DNA of 64,000 bases from contig NZ_CP066306.1 in the NCBI RefSeq assembly GCF_016406145.1, forward strand, positions 4,960,001 to 5,024,000, read 5' to 3'. Shown here in pieces: positions 36,079-44,636 of this stretch. Source of the DNA: Pseudomonas putida (GTDB lineage: Bacteria; Pseudomonadota; Gammaproteobacteria; Pseudomonadales; Pseudomonadaceae). Made by a program: the position numbers and the translations under genes. Below the pieces are notes generated by a model. That model did no database searches, was not told where the DNA came from, and saw nothing but the letters and a program-made list of their open reading frames with translations. Numbering within the stretch: the first letter of the stretch is position 1; every line of letters starts with the position of its first letter.

Positions 36079-36260
36079 ATGGCGTGGAGCATTCATACAA
36101 TGTGCTTATTTTCTGGCCGCAGAAAATCATTATCTAGAGAAATTTTGGTTTTTTCCCGTAAACGTTGACCAAAACAGAATCTACAGATATCCACTATCTA
36201 GAAAACCGTGCGCCCTTACGTCAAAAACACGCAGGTCAGCAGGCTAAAAAACAGCCACAA

Positions 36261-36280
36261 AAAAACCCGCACAAGGCGGG
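36261..36280 (-). terminator. Displaced tRNA-Thr terminator (inferred)
   Basis: On the minus strand AGCCCGC CTTGT GCGGG is followed by seven Ts. It stands 38 bases downstream of a tRNA-Thr 3'-end fragment, the position expected of the original tRNA terminator before island insertion. Confidence 0.65.
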
Positions 36281-36317
36281 CTTTGCTGGGGCCGCGAACA
36301 AGCTGGCCAACTGAATC

Positions 36318-36351
36318 TGGTGCCGGAGACAGGAACGATAGGAATCGAACC
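36318..36351. repeat. Distal attachment site: fragment of tRNA-Thr 3' end
   Basis: TGGTGCCGGAGACAGGAA (36318-36335) is identical to the 3' end of tRNA-Thr (47637-47654). After a 9-base insertion the match resumes with TCGAACC. The tRNA gene and integrase are at the other end, so this is the attL/attR-like junction of an 11.3-kb island. Confidence 0.8.
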
Positions 36352-36402
36352 GGGGTGTGGCGACCAATGAATTCGGGTGCAATCGCGTGCAGGGCTGGCG
36401 AG

Positions 36403-36421
36403 GTTACCACAGGATTACCAC
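36403..36421. repeat. Direct repeat near the distal att site
   Basis: GTTACCAC and ATTACCAC spaced 11 bases apart. Matching GTTACCAC pairs (spaced 12) lie beside the integrase start at 47558-47577; possible arm-type integrase binding sites. Confidence 0.45.
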
Positions 36422-36515
36422 AGCGCTATCACTAGCGGCCGCAGGGATCACGCTTGTTGGCGCAGAGGACAGCCCGTGCTCCTACGTCCCCTCTAGCAAT
36501 TCTCGCCGCTTGCCG

Positions 36516-36902
36516 TCATGACTGAACTGGACCTGGAATATCCTCCTCAATCACGGCTCTAGCCACACGGAAGCCTTCCGCAGAAGCGGGTACACCGGCA
36601 TAAACCGCGCAGTGAAGAATGACCTCCTGGATCTCCTCCGGAGTACAGCCATTGTTAAGAGCCCCGCGCACATGCCCAGAAAGTTCCTTTGGTGATTTCA
36701 AAGCAGTCAGCACGGCGATTGTCACCAAGCTTCGAAGCTTGAGGGAGATGCCTTCTCTAAGCCACACACTTCCCCAGGCATGATCATTGATGAACTCCTG
36801 GAGCGGTAGAGTGAACCCGTTGGCGCTGCGCATAGCCAGCTCTACAAACGGCTCCCCCATGACTGCTGCCCGCATGCCTCTTCCGTCAAGTACGTCGCTC
36901 AT
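36516..36902 (-). CDS. Carboxymuconolactone decarboxylase family protein (PcaC-like)
   Basis: 128 residues from the ATG at 36902; a GTG two codons earlier is possible. It contains FINDHAWGSVWLREGISLKLRSLVTIAVLTAL, ELSGHVRGALNNGCTPEEIQEVILHCAVYAGVPA, the core of gamma-carboxymuconolactone decarboxylase (PcaC) and AhpD-like proteins. In PcaC the His before the Cys is catalytic. Here it is the last gene of a porin-cupin run in the island. It may decarboxylate or isomerise an intermediate; the exact reaction is unknown. Confidence 0.85.
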   Translation of the reverse strand: MSDVLDGRGMRAAVMGEPFVELAMRSANGFTLPLQEFINDHAWGSVWLREGISLKLRSLVTIAVLTALKSPKELSGHVRGALNNGCTPEEIQEVILHCAVYAGVPASAEGFRVARAVIEEDIPGPVQS

Positions 36903-36927
36903 AATCACCTGCAGTCAAGAAAGTTGG

Positions 36928-38202
36928 TCATAAAAACTTAACTGGGTAATTTATAATCACCCTATTCTCATCAATATCGAAATTACTGAAATCTCTTCTT
37001 AGCGAAGAGTTTCGCCATTTGATAGACATGTCTTTCAGCGGTCCGCTCTGCACAACATACGCGAGCTCGGACTCGCGCCCCCACTCTTTTCCGTCAGTCA
37101 CTGCATCGGCATGAATATTACTACCCGACAGGTAGCGGTTCATAATTGTCAGACCAGGTATTCCCAAGGCTACAAAATTGAAATCATGACGAATCTGCCA
37201 AGAGCGCTCTTTGGCAAAATCGTAGCTTGAAATGAAAGTATCGTTCGCGAGCGCACTGCCAGCGGCCCCGTTAACACGCATCCAACCTGTATCTCCATAG
37301 ACGCCCTGTAATCCTACATAAAACGTATTCGCGCCGGTCTTTGCAGAAAGCATCAGTGTGGCAGTCTTGTTGTCCATTTCGCCTGCCTTGGCAGAACCGG
37401 ACTCATCTCCCAAGAACAGGCCAAGATTCGCACCTAGCCGCCAGTCGCCTAACTGCTGACTATGTACCGCATTAAAATACTGCTGCTTGTAGATGTCTTG
37501 CAGTTCTGCATACCAAAGGCCAACTTGAGTAGCCTGGTTATTGAACGAGTACTCACCACCGAAAAAATTGAATCGATCAGATACCGCTCCAGGCCTACCA
37601 GACATGAACATTTTTTCCATGCTGCCATCGTTTCTCGGGCTATTGCCTCGAAACTGACCAGTATAAAGTGTAACGTTTTCGATTTCTTTAGATGTGATCT
37701 GTGCGCCCCTGAATGTCTGAGGTAAAGATCGACCATCATCTGAACGCAGTACCGGAAGCGATGAGACCCACTCACCAACCTTCAGTTCTGTCTTCGATAC
37801 TCGGGCTTTCACTGCAACCCCTAAACGACCGAAGTCATCGGCGGCTCTGCCGTCATCATGGACTGGAAGGAGCTGAGTGCCTGCAGTTCCACGCCCACCG
37901 TCAAGTTTTAGGGAGTAGAGCCCGAGAATATCCACACCGAAGCCCACAGGCCCTTGTGTGAAGCCTGAGCGGACATCCAAGATGAAGCTCTGCGCCCATT
38001 CTTCTGCCATGCCCTGTGGATAAGTGGGATCTACAAAATTCCTATTGTGGTAAAAATTTCGCAGATTAAGCGAAGCGCTCGTATCCTCGATCATCCCCTC
38101 GGCGTTTGCCTGGGCTCCTAAACCTAATACCGAAAGCGTTACAACTGTGCCGCCGAGCAGGCTGGATTGAAGTTTTAATTTCTGGATCGAAAGGATCTTC
38201 AT
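36928..38202 (-). CDS. OprD family outer-membrane porin
   Basis: 424 residues from MKILSIQKLKLQSS; the upstream 27-residue extension is not signal-like. A signal peptide is present (LLGGTVVTLSVLGLGAQANAEG). OprD-family traits: SLNLRNFYHNRNF near the mature start, the FILDVRSGFTQGPVGFGVDILGLYSLKLDGG strand pair, and many amphipathic strands ending in a Phe-Leu C-terminus. These porins import carboxylates or basic amino acids. Upstream of the PcaC-like gene with a 25-base gap. I infer entry of the cluster's substrate. Confidence 0.9.
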   Translation of the reverse strand: MKILSIQKLKLQSSLLGGTVVTLSVLGLGAQANAEGMIEDTSASLNLRNFYHNRNFVDPTYPQGMAEEWAQSFILDVRSGFTQGPVGFGVDILGLYSLKLDGGRGTAGTQLLPVHDDGRAADDFGRLGVAVKARVSKTELKVGEWVSSLPVLRSDDGRSLPQTFRGAQITSKEIENVTLYTGQFRGNSPRNDGSMEKMFMSGRPGAVSDRFNFFGGEYSFNNQATQVGLWYAELQDIYKQQYFNAVHSQQLGDWRLGANLGLFLGDESGSAKAGEMDNKTATLMLSAKTGANTFYVGLQGVYGDTGWMRVNGAAGSALANDTFISSYDFAKERSWQIRHDFNFVALGIPGLTIMNRYLSGSNIHADAVTDGKEWGRESELAYVVQSGPLKDMSIKWRNSSLRRDFSNFDIDENRVIINYPVKFL

Positions 38203-38345
38203 TATTTTTATTTTCCTTTTTACGGGCAGACGAGAACGAAGCTGACACTTAGCAGCATTCAAAAAGTCACAAGTGGAGCACACAGTAAAGCCGCCCCCCT
38301 AAAATCATTAAGGGATCGAGTTGCTTTAAGTAATTCAGCGAGCTT

Positions 38346-38873
38346 TCAAGACCCTCTTGCGTCTACCAGGACCGCCATCAACAGAGCATCAACATCACCC
38401 CGGTTTACCCATGAGTGATTGGTGCCGCGCTGAATAACTACATCAAACGGCTTCATTTCAACTTCGGCTTCATCGAGCACGAGCGTGATTGAACCTTGCA
38501 GGAGAATTATGTAGTCAGTAGTAGAACTCTTGTGCATGCCCGGATCACGAGTGGTATCAGGTTGAACGTGGGCCGCATTCATTCTTGCGAACAGGTCACC
38601 CCAAGCCTTCGCCTTCTCCTCAAGACTGAGGTGAGCTGTATCTGCTTCAGGAGGGATCTGAAAGAATCTGAAAACCGTGCCCGATGCGGGAGGCTCCAAG
38701 CTATTGGACAGCTCACCGTGATCAGTGGTTGAACTGTGATCATGCGGAGCTTTTCCGGTGGTCCACAGCTCGGTGAGACCGCCGATGCAGTGAGTGGCAG
38801 GACCGTCAGAGAGGACGGTAGATCGACCGTTTGAATTATCACACGTGATGATACGTCGCACAGGTATGAGCAT
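38346..38873 (-). CDS. Cupin domain protein
   Basis: 175 residues. The cupin core is in the C-terminal half: HKSSTTDYIILLQGSITLVLDEAEVEMKPFDVVIQRGTNHSWVNRGDVDALLMAVLVDA. The metal-binding pattern has His near 113, Asp/Tyr in place of the usual second His, and a later His in GTNHSW. Single-domain cupins of this kind often sit in aromatic and carboxylate degradation clusters, with a binding or modest enzymatic role. Between the AraC regulator and the porin. Confidence 0.82.
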   Translation of the reverse strand: MLIPVRRIITCDNSNGRSTVLSDGPATHCIGGLTELWTTGKAPHDHSSTTDHGELSNSLEPPASGTVFRFFQIPPEADTAHLSLEEKAKAWGDLFARMNAAHVQPDTTRDPGMHKSSTTDYIILLQGSITLVLDEAEVEMKPFDVVIQRGTNHSWVNRGDVDALLMAVLVDARGS

Positions 38874-39025
38874 GGTCAGGCACTCTTATTCTTTGATTGG
38901 GCCATTTGCCGAGTAGGCCCTCAATGAGGTCTACCTTCGCCGCATACTACGAATCCTGCCTGAAAAATGCGAGGTCATAACCGGATTCAAAACGGTCATA
39001 ATCGGACATCCAGACGTAGGGCGCA

Positions 39026-40063
39026 CTACTTCGATTCCTCCCTGACCTGCCGAGGTGTCTTCCCTGTCCACCGCTTGAACGCTCGTCGAAAATTTGTACT
39101 GTCGCTGAAGCCGATTTTGGCTGCGATGTCCTCAGTGCTCATCTTAGTGGTTTGCAGATACTCCAAGGCAAGGCTGCTTCTCACGTCATCAAGAATAGCT
39201 CCGAAGTCCGTCCCTTCCGCGTCCAGCTTTCTGCGTAGAGTCCTGGTGGTCAATCGCATTTGCTGAGCGACCTGTTCCATCGTCGGAAACTGATTCGGAG
39301 TCAGCATCATCAGTTGGTAAACCTCACCCGCGAAGCCTGACGAGGTCTTCGCTTTGCCTATCAGACGGTCACACGTTTCCTGCAGCACGGTACGGGTTAG
39401 GCGATTAGCAAGCTGAGGAGCTTGGGCCAAAATCTTATGAGGGTAGTGAAGCTCCGTCACTTGATGGCCAAACTCGCATTCACACCCTAGGAACCGCTCA
39501 TACCTGGCCGAATCCGAAGGAGTGGGAAATGCGAACAGAGCCTTTATAGGCCGGCACTCAGGCCCTGCCGCATCGTTCAGATGAGTGACGTGTTGAGCCA
39601 TCTGCTGGCGGAGCAGAAACTGCCTCGCCTTTGGGCTCATGAGATGACTGTAAACCTCCGTGAACTCCCAAATGGCGGCATCGGCTTCTTCGCGCCAACT
39701 GATCGTCAGTGTGGGTGTGGCGAGCACGTGGTATTTCACGCCGAAGTCGAAAAAATCTCGCAGCGTTGAACTGCACATCAACGCATACCCATACATCCCG
39801 TATGCAGAGAGATGCATACGAGATCCAACCTGAAAAGCAGTTGAGGAGTCTGCCGAGGCTCGGATGACATTTTCGCAGGCCTCAATGTACTGATGAATCG
39901 AGGTCAGCGTATTTGGATCGCTGATTTGGGAGACATCGAGCTGCGTTCCCTGGAGGACGACTTCCGCAGTGATCCCTTGCTCAGCCACTGCTTCAACGAG
40001 CGTGGCGATCTTGTATGGAGCAAATATTTTCTGATTGAGGAAGACCTGATTAGGTGCAGGCAT
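39026..40063 (-). CDS. AraC family regulator (arabinose-binding-type N-terminal domain)
   Basis: 345 residues. The N-terminal part (about 15-210) is of the type seen in OruR/ArgR-like and CdhR-like activators. The C-terminal AraC HTH (about 245-345) reads FPTMEQVAQQMRLTTRTLRRKLDAEGTDF and MSTEDIAAKIGFSDSTNFRRAFKRWTGKTPRQVRE. Divergent from the dehydrogenase-BKACE-MFS genes across 134 bases, it is the probable activator of the catabolic cluster. Confidence 0.92.
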   Translation of the reverse strand: MPAPNQVFLNQKIFAPYKIATLVEAVAEQGITAEVVLQGTQLDVSQISDPNTLTSIHQYIEACENVIRASADSSTAFQVGSRMHLSAYGMYGYALMCSSTLRDFFDFGVKYHVLATPTLTISWREEADAAIWEFTEVYSHLMSPKARQFLLRQQMAQHVTHLNDAAGPECRPIKALFAFPTPSDSARYERFLGCECEFGHQVTELHYPHKILAQAPQLANRLTRTVLQETCDRLIGKAKTSSGFAGEVYQLMMLTPNQFPTMEQVAQQMRLTTRTLRRKLDAEGTDFGAILDDVRSSLALEYLQTTKMSTEDIAAKIGFSDSTNFRRAFKRWTGKTPRQVREESK

Positions 40064-40197
40064 GGCAACCCTCCGTTAGCGCGAGTGTCCGGATAGGACT
40101 GGTAACTGTCCTAAAGCAACCTTACCAGCTTATCTGCACGCTCGTAGTATGACTTCAACAAGAAAGCCCGAACGGGCTCGATAAAAACGGAGTCACC

Positions 40198-41139
40198 ATG
40201 CACAAGATTCTACAGGCCTGTGTAATCGGGGCCGGGCTCATGGGCCATGGCATTGCACAGGTTTTTGCCCAAGCCGGACATAAAGTATCGCTCTACGATC
40301 CCGATGCGGCCACCTTGGACCTCGCTCCGCAGCGAGTGGCCCATAACCTCGATCAGATGGGTATAGCCTCAGCGCCGATTCTCGCGAACATTGCCCTCTT
40401 CACAGACTTGCGGGAGGCGGTGAGCAACGCCGATATCGTCATTGAGGCTGTGCCAGAGCGGCTGGAACTGAAGCAAAAGCTCTTCGCCGATATCGCTGGC
40501 TTCGCCCCACCACACACCGTGCTGGCAAGCAACACTTCTGTCATTCCCATCACTGAAATCGGCGAGATGCTGGGCTCCGAGGCCCGAGCGCGACTGGTCG
40601 GCACACACTGGTGGAACCCTCCTCATCTCGTTCCTCTGGTAGAGGTAGTGCGTACTGAGCACACCTCACTGAGCGTATTTGAATCGACCTTCGAACTCCT
40701 CCAGAGCCTGGGTAAGTCACCGGTTAAGGTGAATCGAGACGTCGCTGGTTTCATCGGTAACAGGCTTCAACATGCAATGTGGAGGGAGGCCATCTCTCTG
40801 GTCTCCCAAGGCGTGTGTGACGCCGAGACTATCGATACGGTGGTAAAGCAAAGCTTCGGCATGAGGTTGCCCTACCTGGGCCCGATGGAGAACGCAGACT
40901 TGGTGGGGCTCCAACTGACGAAGCTAGTCCACCAAGTCATTTTCCCGGATTTATGTAACGACCAAACTCCAAATCCGCTGCTCGAAACCCTGCTGGCAAA
41001 TGGGCACGAAGGAATGCGATCCGGCGAAGGACTCCGGTCATGGACAAAAGAACAAGCCGATGGGGTTCGTCAGCAATTGGCTATGCGACTCATCGAGTCA
41101 GTGGCCGCCAAGTCCCCTGGAACGTCCCAAGCTGAGTAA
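40198..41139 (+). CDS. 3-hydroxyacyl-CoA/3-hydroxyacid dehydrogenase (carnitine-dehydrogenase-like)
   Basis: 313 residues. The N-terminal Rossmann domain has IGAGLMGHG (10-18) and an NAD-type Asp at the end of beta-2. The catalytic His137 is in GTHWWNPPHLVPLVEV, with Glu149; SNTS is at 111-114. The HWWNPP version differs from fatty-acid enzymes (HFFNP) and is nearer to carnitine 3-dehydrogenase and L-gulonate dehydrogenase types, which act on free 3-hydroxy acids. Six bases upstream of the BKACE gene. I infer it forms the 3-keto acid for the next step. Confidence 0.85.
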   Translation: MHKILQACVIGAGLMGHGIAQVFAQAGHKVSLYDPDAATLDLAPQRVAHNLDQMGIASAPILANIALFTDLREAVSNADIVIEAVPERLELKQKLFADIAGFAPPHTVLASNTSVIPITEIGEMLGSEARARLVGTHWWNPPHLVPLVEVVRTEHTSLSVFESTFELLQSLGKSPVKVNRDVAGFIGNRLQHAMWREAISLVSQGVCDAETIDTVVKQSFGMRLPYLGPMENADLVGLQLTKLVHQVIFPDLCNDQTPNPLLETLLANGHEGMRSGEGLRSWTKEQADGVRQQLAMRLIESVAAKSPGTSQAE

Positions 41140-41144
41140 AAGCG

Positions 41145-42083
41145 ATGAACAATAAGAACCGCAAAATTATCATCACCTGTGCCGTTACCGGTGCAATGCA
41201 CACCCCGACCATGTCGGAATATCTGCCGATCACACCTGAACAAATCGCCCAGCAGGCTATCGATGCTGTCGAGGCTGGTGCCTCCATCGTCCACTTGCAT
41301 GCTCGTGACCCCATCGATGGTCGGCCATCACCAGATCCAGCGCTGTTTGATCAATTTGTCCCGGAAATTGCTCGCCAAACGGGTGCGGTGATCAACATCA
41401 CTACAGGCGGAAGCACGCGTATGACACTTGAAGAGCGTCTCGCATATCCGCTGCGGGCACGCCCTGAAATGTGCTCACTAAACATGGGATCAATGAACTT
41501 TTCGATCCATCCTATTGCTCGTAAATTCGACAACTGGAAACACGAGTGGGAAAAACCATATGTCGAGGGCATGGAAGATCTGATCTTCAGAAACACCTTC
41601 AAAGACATCAAGCACATCATGCAAGATCTGGGTGAGTCGGGCACACGCTTTGAGTTAGAGTGCTACGATGTAGGGCACCTTTACAATCTCGCGTACTTTG
41701 TTGATGAAGGTTTGATTAAGCCACCATTCTTTATCCAGTCGATTTATGGAATTCTAGGTGGCCTGGGCGCTTGCCCTGAAAACCTCACAATGATGCGTAG
41801 CGTCGCGGATCGCCTATTCGGGCGCACCAACTATGAGTTTTCGATTTTGGGGGCTGGCCGCCATCAAATGCCTCTGCTCACCATCGGCGCAATCATGGGT
41901 GGACATGTGCGGGTAGGATTGGAAGACAGTATCTACTTGGGTAAAGGGGTGAAAGCAAAGTCCAGCGCAGAGCAGGTTCAGAAAATTCGTCGAATTCTCG
42001 AAGAGCTGTCGTATGAAATCGCCACGCCAGATGAGGCTCGCCAGATCCTGGGGCTCAAGGGCGCTGCGAACGTCGGATTTTAG
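41145..42083 (+). CDS. Beta-keto acid cleavage enzyme (BKACE, Kce family)
   Basis: 312 residues, a TIM-barrel zinc enzyme. The zinc ligands of the family are present: His50 and His52 (VHLHARDP) and Glu260 (GLEDSIYLGKG). Further conserved pieces are NITTGGS, ELECYDVGHLYNL and SILGAGRHQMPL. BKACEs react a beta-keto acid with acetyl-CoA to give acetoacetate and a new acyl-CoA. Family members act on 3-keto-5-aminohexanoate, dehydrocarnitine, 3-oxoadipate and others, so the substrate here remains open. Coupled to the dehydrogenase in one operon. Confidence 0.92.
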   Translation: MNNKNRKIIITCAVTGAMHTPTMSEYLPITPEQIAQQAIDAVEAGASIVHLHARDPIDGRPSPDPALFDQFVPEIARQTGAVINITTGGSTRMTLEERLAYPLRARPEMCSLNMGSMNFSIHPIARKFDNWKHEWEKPYVEGMEDLIFRNTFKDIKHIMQDLGESGTRFELECYDVGHLYNLAYFVDEGLIKPPFFIQSIYGILGGLGACPENLTMMRSVADRLFGRTNYEFSILGAGRHQMPLLTIGAIMGGHVRVGLEDSIYLGKGVKAKSSAEQVQKIRRILEELSYEIATPDEARQILGLKGAANVGF

Positions 42084-42194
42084 TTTCCACTAAGCAACAC
42101 CCTTGACAGTGGAGGTTACGAAGGCTTGGTATCTAGGGAGCCTTCGAACTCCACAGGCGAGAAAGAACAATAATAATCATCGCGAGGCAATGCT

Positions 42195-43559
42195 ATGGCT
42201 AATGTCGAAACCACCGTGGACGCTTCTGGTGGCCCCGCTTCCTCACATAAATACCTGGTCACCGAGAACTCCGTATATCGGAGGATCACATGGCGCTTGG
42301 TCCCGCTGCTTTTCTTGGCGTACCTATTAGCCTTCCTCGATAGAATCAACGTTGGGTACGCGAAACTTCAGATGAGCGCCGACCTCGGATTTTCTGAGGC
42401 CGTATATGGATTAGGCGCAGGAATCTTCTTCATCAGTTATCTGTTATTCGAAGTTCCTAGCAATATGTGGCTCGAACGAGTAGGTGTTCGAATCACTCTG
42501 CTGCGAATAATGGTGCTGTGGGGACTGGTATCAGCCTCAACGATGTTGGTGAAAACCCCTGAGCAGTTTTACTTCGTTCGGCTACTGCTGGGAGTTTGTG
42601 AGGCAGGATTCTTCCCGGGGATCATTCTCTACCTCACCTACTGGTTCCCGAGCACGCGGCGCGGGAAAGTCACTGGCCAGTTCATGTTTGCTATTCCAGT
42701 GGCCGGGATCATCGGCGGCCCACTCTCTGGCTGGATCATGCAGTCTATGAATGGTGTCAGCGGCCTCAGCGGTTGGCAGTGGATGTTCCTAATTGAGGGA
42801 CTTCCTACTGTTTTGCTGGGTTGCTTCTGCTATCTCCTGCTGGCCAATCGTCCATCAGAGGCGCGCTGGTTAAGTGATGCCGAGAAGCAAGTGGTTGCTG
42901 ATGCCATGGCAAAAGATTCAGATGCCTCTGTTGAGAAGGGCCATGTGGGTGCCCTATCGAAGCTGCGCCTGGCGCTGGGGGATTCGAAGGTTTGGCTACT
43001 GGCGTTCATCTATTTCACCACTGCATGCGCGAACTACACCTTCACCTTCTGGTTGCCCACAATCATTAAAAACCTGGGGGTGAATGATGTTTCCCATATA
43101 GGGGCGCTTTCGGCTATTCCTTATGTCTTCGCTGCCCTTGGAGTGCTCTTCGTCTCGGCCAGCTCGGATCGACTGAAGGAACGCCGCTGGCACGTGGGCG
43201 GCTCGTTGATCCTGGGGGCAATCGGCCTCGCTACCACACCATTCCTTAACAACTCGTTGGTGGCCACAATTGCGGTGCTGAGCTTCGTTGGCTTTTTCCA
43301 ATTTGGGGCAGGGATTGCCTACTGGGCCATACCTTCGACCTATCTCAATAAAGCCACTGCGGCTGTCGGGATTGGACTAGTGAGTTCGATTGGAGTTGTT
43401 GGTGGCTTCGTCAGCCCAGCGCTGCTCGGATTTATCAAGGAGCTGACAGGCAGTCTGGATAACGGGATTTTCACCATCTCGCTTCTGATGCTTGCAGGTG
43501 GATTGGCGATTTTACTGGCGCTACCTGCGAAGGCGGTGCGAGTGGGAAGCCATCGATAG
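42195..43559 (+). CDS. MFS transporter, anion:cation symporter (ACS) family
   Basis: 454 residues, twelve helices. The start YRRITWRLVPLLFLAYLLAFLDRINVGYAKLQMSADLG is the ACS (phthalate/tartrate/glucarate permease) signature, followed by PSNMWLERVGVRITLLRIMVLWG and CEAGFFPGIILYLTYWFP. These symporters import organic anions with a proton. Its place after the BKACE gene, with an OprD porin on the other side of the regulator, argues that the degraded compound is a carboxylate. Confidence 0.92.
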   Translation: MANVETTVDASGGPASSHKYLVTENSVYRRITWRLVPLLFLAYLLAFLDRINVGYAKLQMSADLGFSEAVYGLGAGIFFISYLLFEVPSNMWLERVGVRITLLRIMVLWGLVSASTMLVKTPEQFYFVRLLLGVCEAGFFPGIILYLTYWFPSTRRGKVTGQFMFAIPVAGIIGGPLSGWIMQSMNGVSGLSGWQWMFLIEGLPTVLLGCFCYLLLANRPSEARWLSDAEKQVVADAMAKDSDASVEKGHVGALSKLRLALGDSKVWLLAFIYFTTACANYTFTFWLPTIIKNLGVNDVSHIGALSAIPYVFAALGVLFVSASSDRLKERRWHVGGSLILGAIGLATTPFLNNSLVATIAVLSFVGFFQFGAGIAYWAIPSTYLNKATAAVGIGLVSSIGVVGGFVSPALLGFIKELTGSLDNGIFTISLLMLAGGLAILLALPAKAVRVGSHR

Positions 43560-43797
43560 ACCCTCAGGACTCGTGCAAAGTGGACTCGGTTTACGATCAA
43601 CCCAGTAGCCCAGCCTAAGCACTGGAAAGGTTTACGGCCTGGCTTATCCGGTTTACCGCCACGCACGGTAGAGCAGATAGGCTGGGCCGTAATTTCTTAC
43701 ATCTCATCTCACGCCAGTGCAATTGGCTGTGGTCAGATTATGGGGAATGCTTTACTCATACCCCGAACGGGCCGCGCAAAAACAGATAGCGGAACGC

Positions 43798-44442
43798 TCA
43801 CGCTTCAGTATTTTGACGGGCCTTCACGAGCCTCAGCAGCGTGCTGCGGGAAGCGCCAGTGGCCGCACAGACCTCCGACCAACTGCTACCTCGATCTAGC
43901 ATCGCCAGGATTGCGGTGTTGCGCTCATGGTTCGCCGGACGGCCTTTGTAGGCCCTCTCCGCCTGAGGTTTGAGCTTGTCGCGTTCCCTAGCTTGGGCAA
44001 TACCCTGAGTGGTCCTGCGGCGTCTGTCCTCATAGTCCTTGCGGGCGATGGCAGCCAACATATCCAGCATCATCGAGTTTAGAGCGTCCATCATCCTCAT
44101 GGTCATCTCATCCTCCGCCTTCACCATCCTGTGGGAGGTAGGTAGGTCGAGGGCGACCACACGAACTTTGCGGCCCAGCAGCTCAGCCTTGAGGCGGTCC
44201 CAATCCCCGGCATTAAGTCGCGAAAGGCGGTCCACTTGCTCAATCAAGAGCACGTCTCCGGGATGACTATCAGCCAGCAGCCGGAATAGCTCTGGACGCT
44301 TGAGGCTAGCTCCGGATTCGTTCTCTGCGTACCAGGCTGCGATTCGCAAACCGCGCTCATGGGCGAACGCTTCGAGGTCTGTTCGGGCTCGCTGAGCATC
44401 TTGGTCTTGAGTAGAGGCGCGGAGGTAGGCGCGGATGTACAT
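43798..44442 (-). CDS. Serine recombinase (resolvase/invertase type)
   Basis: 214 residues from MYIRAYLRASTQDQDA; Ser10 is the expected nucleophile. ENESGASLKRPELFRLLADSHPGDVLLIEQVDRLSRL contains the conserved DRLSR. A C-terminal helix-turn-helix (SWSEVCAATGASRSTLLRLV) ends the protein. The length fits small Tn3-type resolvases or invertases. GGTTCG motifs immediately upstream may be its binding site. Confidence 0.92.
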   Translation of the reverse strand: MYIRAYLRASTQDQDAQRARTDLEAFAHERGLRIAAWYAENESGASLKRPELFRLLADSHPGDVLLIEQVDRLSRLNAGDWDRLKAELLGRKVRVVALDLPTSHRMVKAEDEMTMRMMDALNSMMLDMLAAIARKDYEDRRRRTTQGIAQARERDKLKPQAERAYKGRPANHERNTAILAMLDRGSSWSEVCAATGASRSTLLRLVKARQNTEA

Positions 44443-44453
44443 GGAACGGCTCC

Positions 44454-44519
44454 GGTTCGCTTTGAATGGTTCGCATAATAGCGGTTCGTTTTGATTGGTC
44501 AACCACTCATTATCGAACC
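44454..44519. repeat. Cluster of GGTTCG motifs upstream of the resolvase (possible res site)
   Basis: GGTTCG occurs three times (44454, 44468 and 44483) about 14-15 bases apart, with an inverted CGAACC at 44514. Resolvase sub-sites of this sort usually lie directly upstream of the gene and autoregulate it. Confidence 0.45.
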
Positions 44520-44636
44520 AGTTCCAGAACCGACTCAGGAATGCTGGGATGTATGCGTGGCACACTATTGCAATGGCATACCGCCTCGCACGTCACCAGT
44601 GGAGCTGCTCTCAGGCAAAAAATATACTCAAATGCC

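Noticed and set aside
40198..42083. Carnitine degradation (cdhA/cdhC)
   Set aside because: The enzyme types fit, but no thioesterase or quaternary-amine transporter is present and the transporters suggest an anionic substrate; left as unknown.
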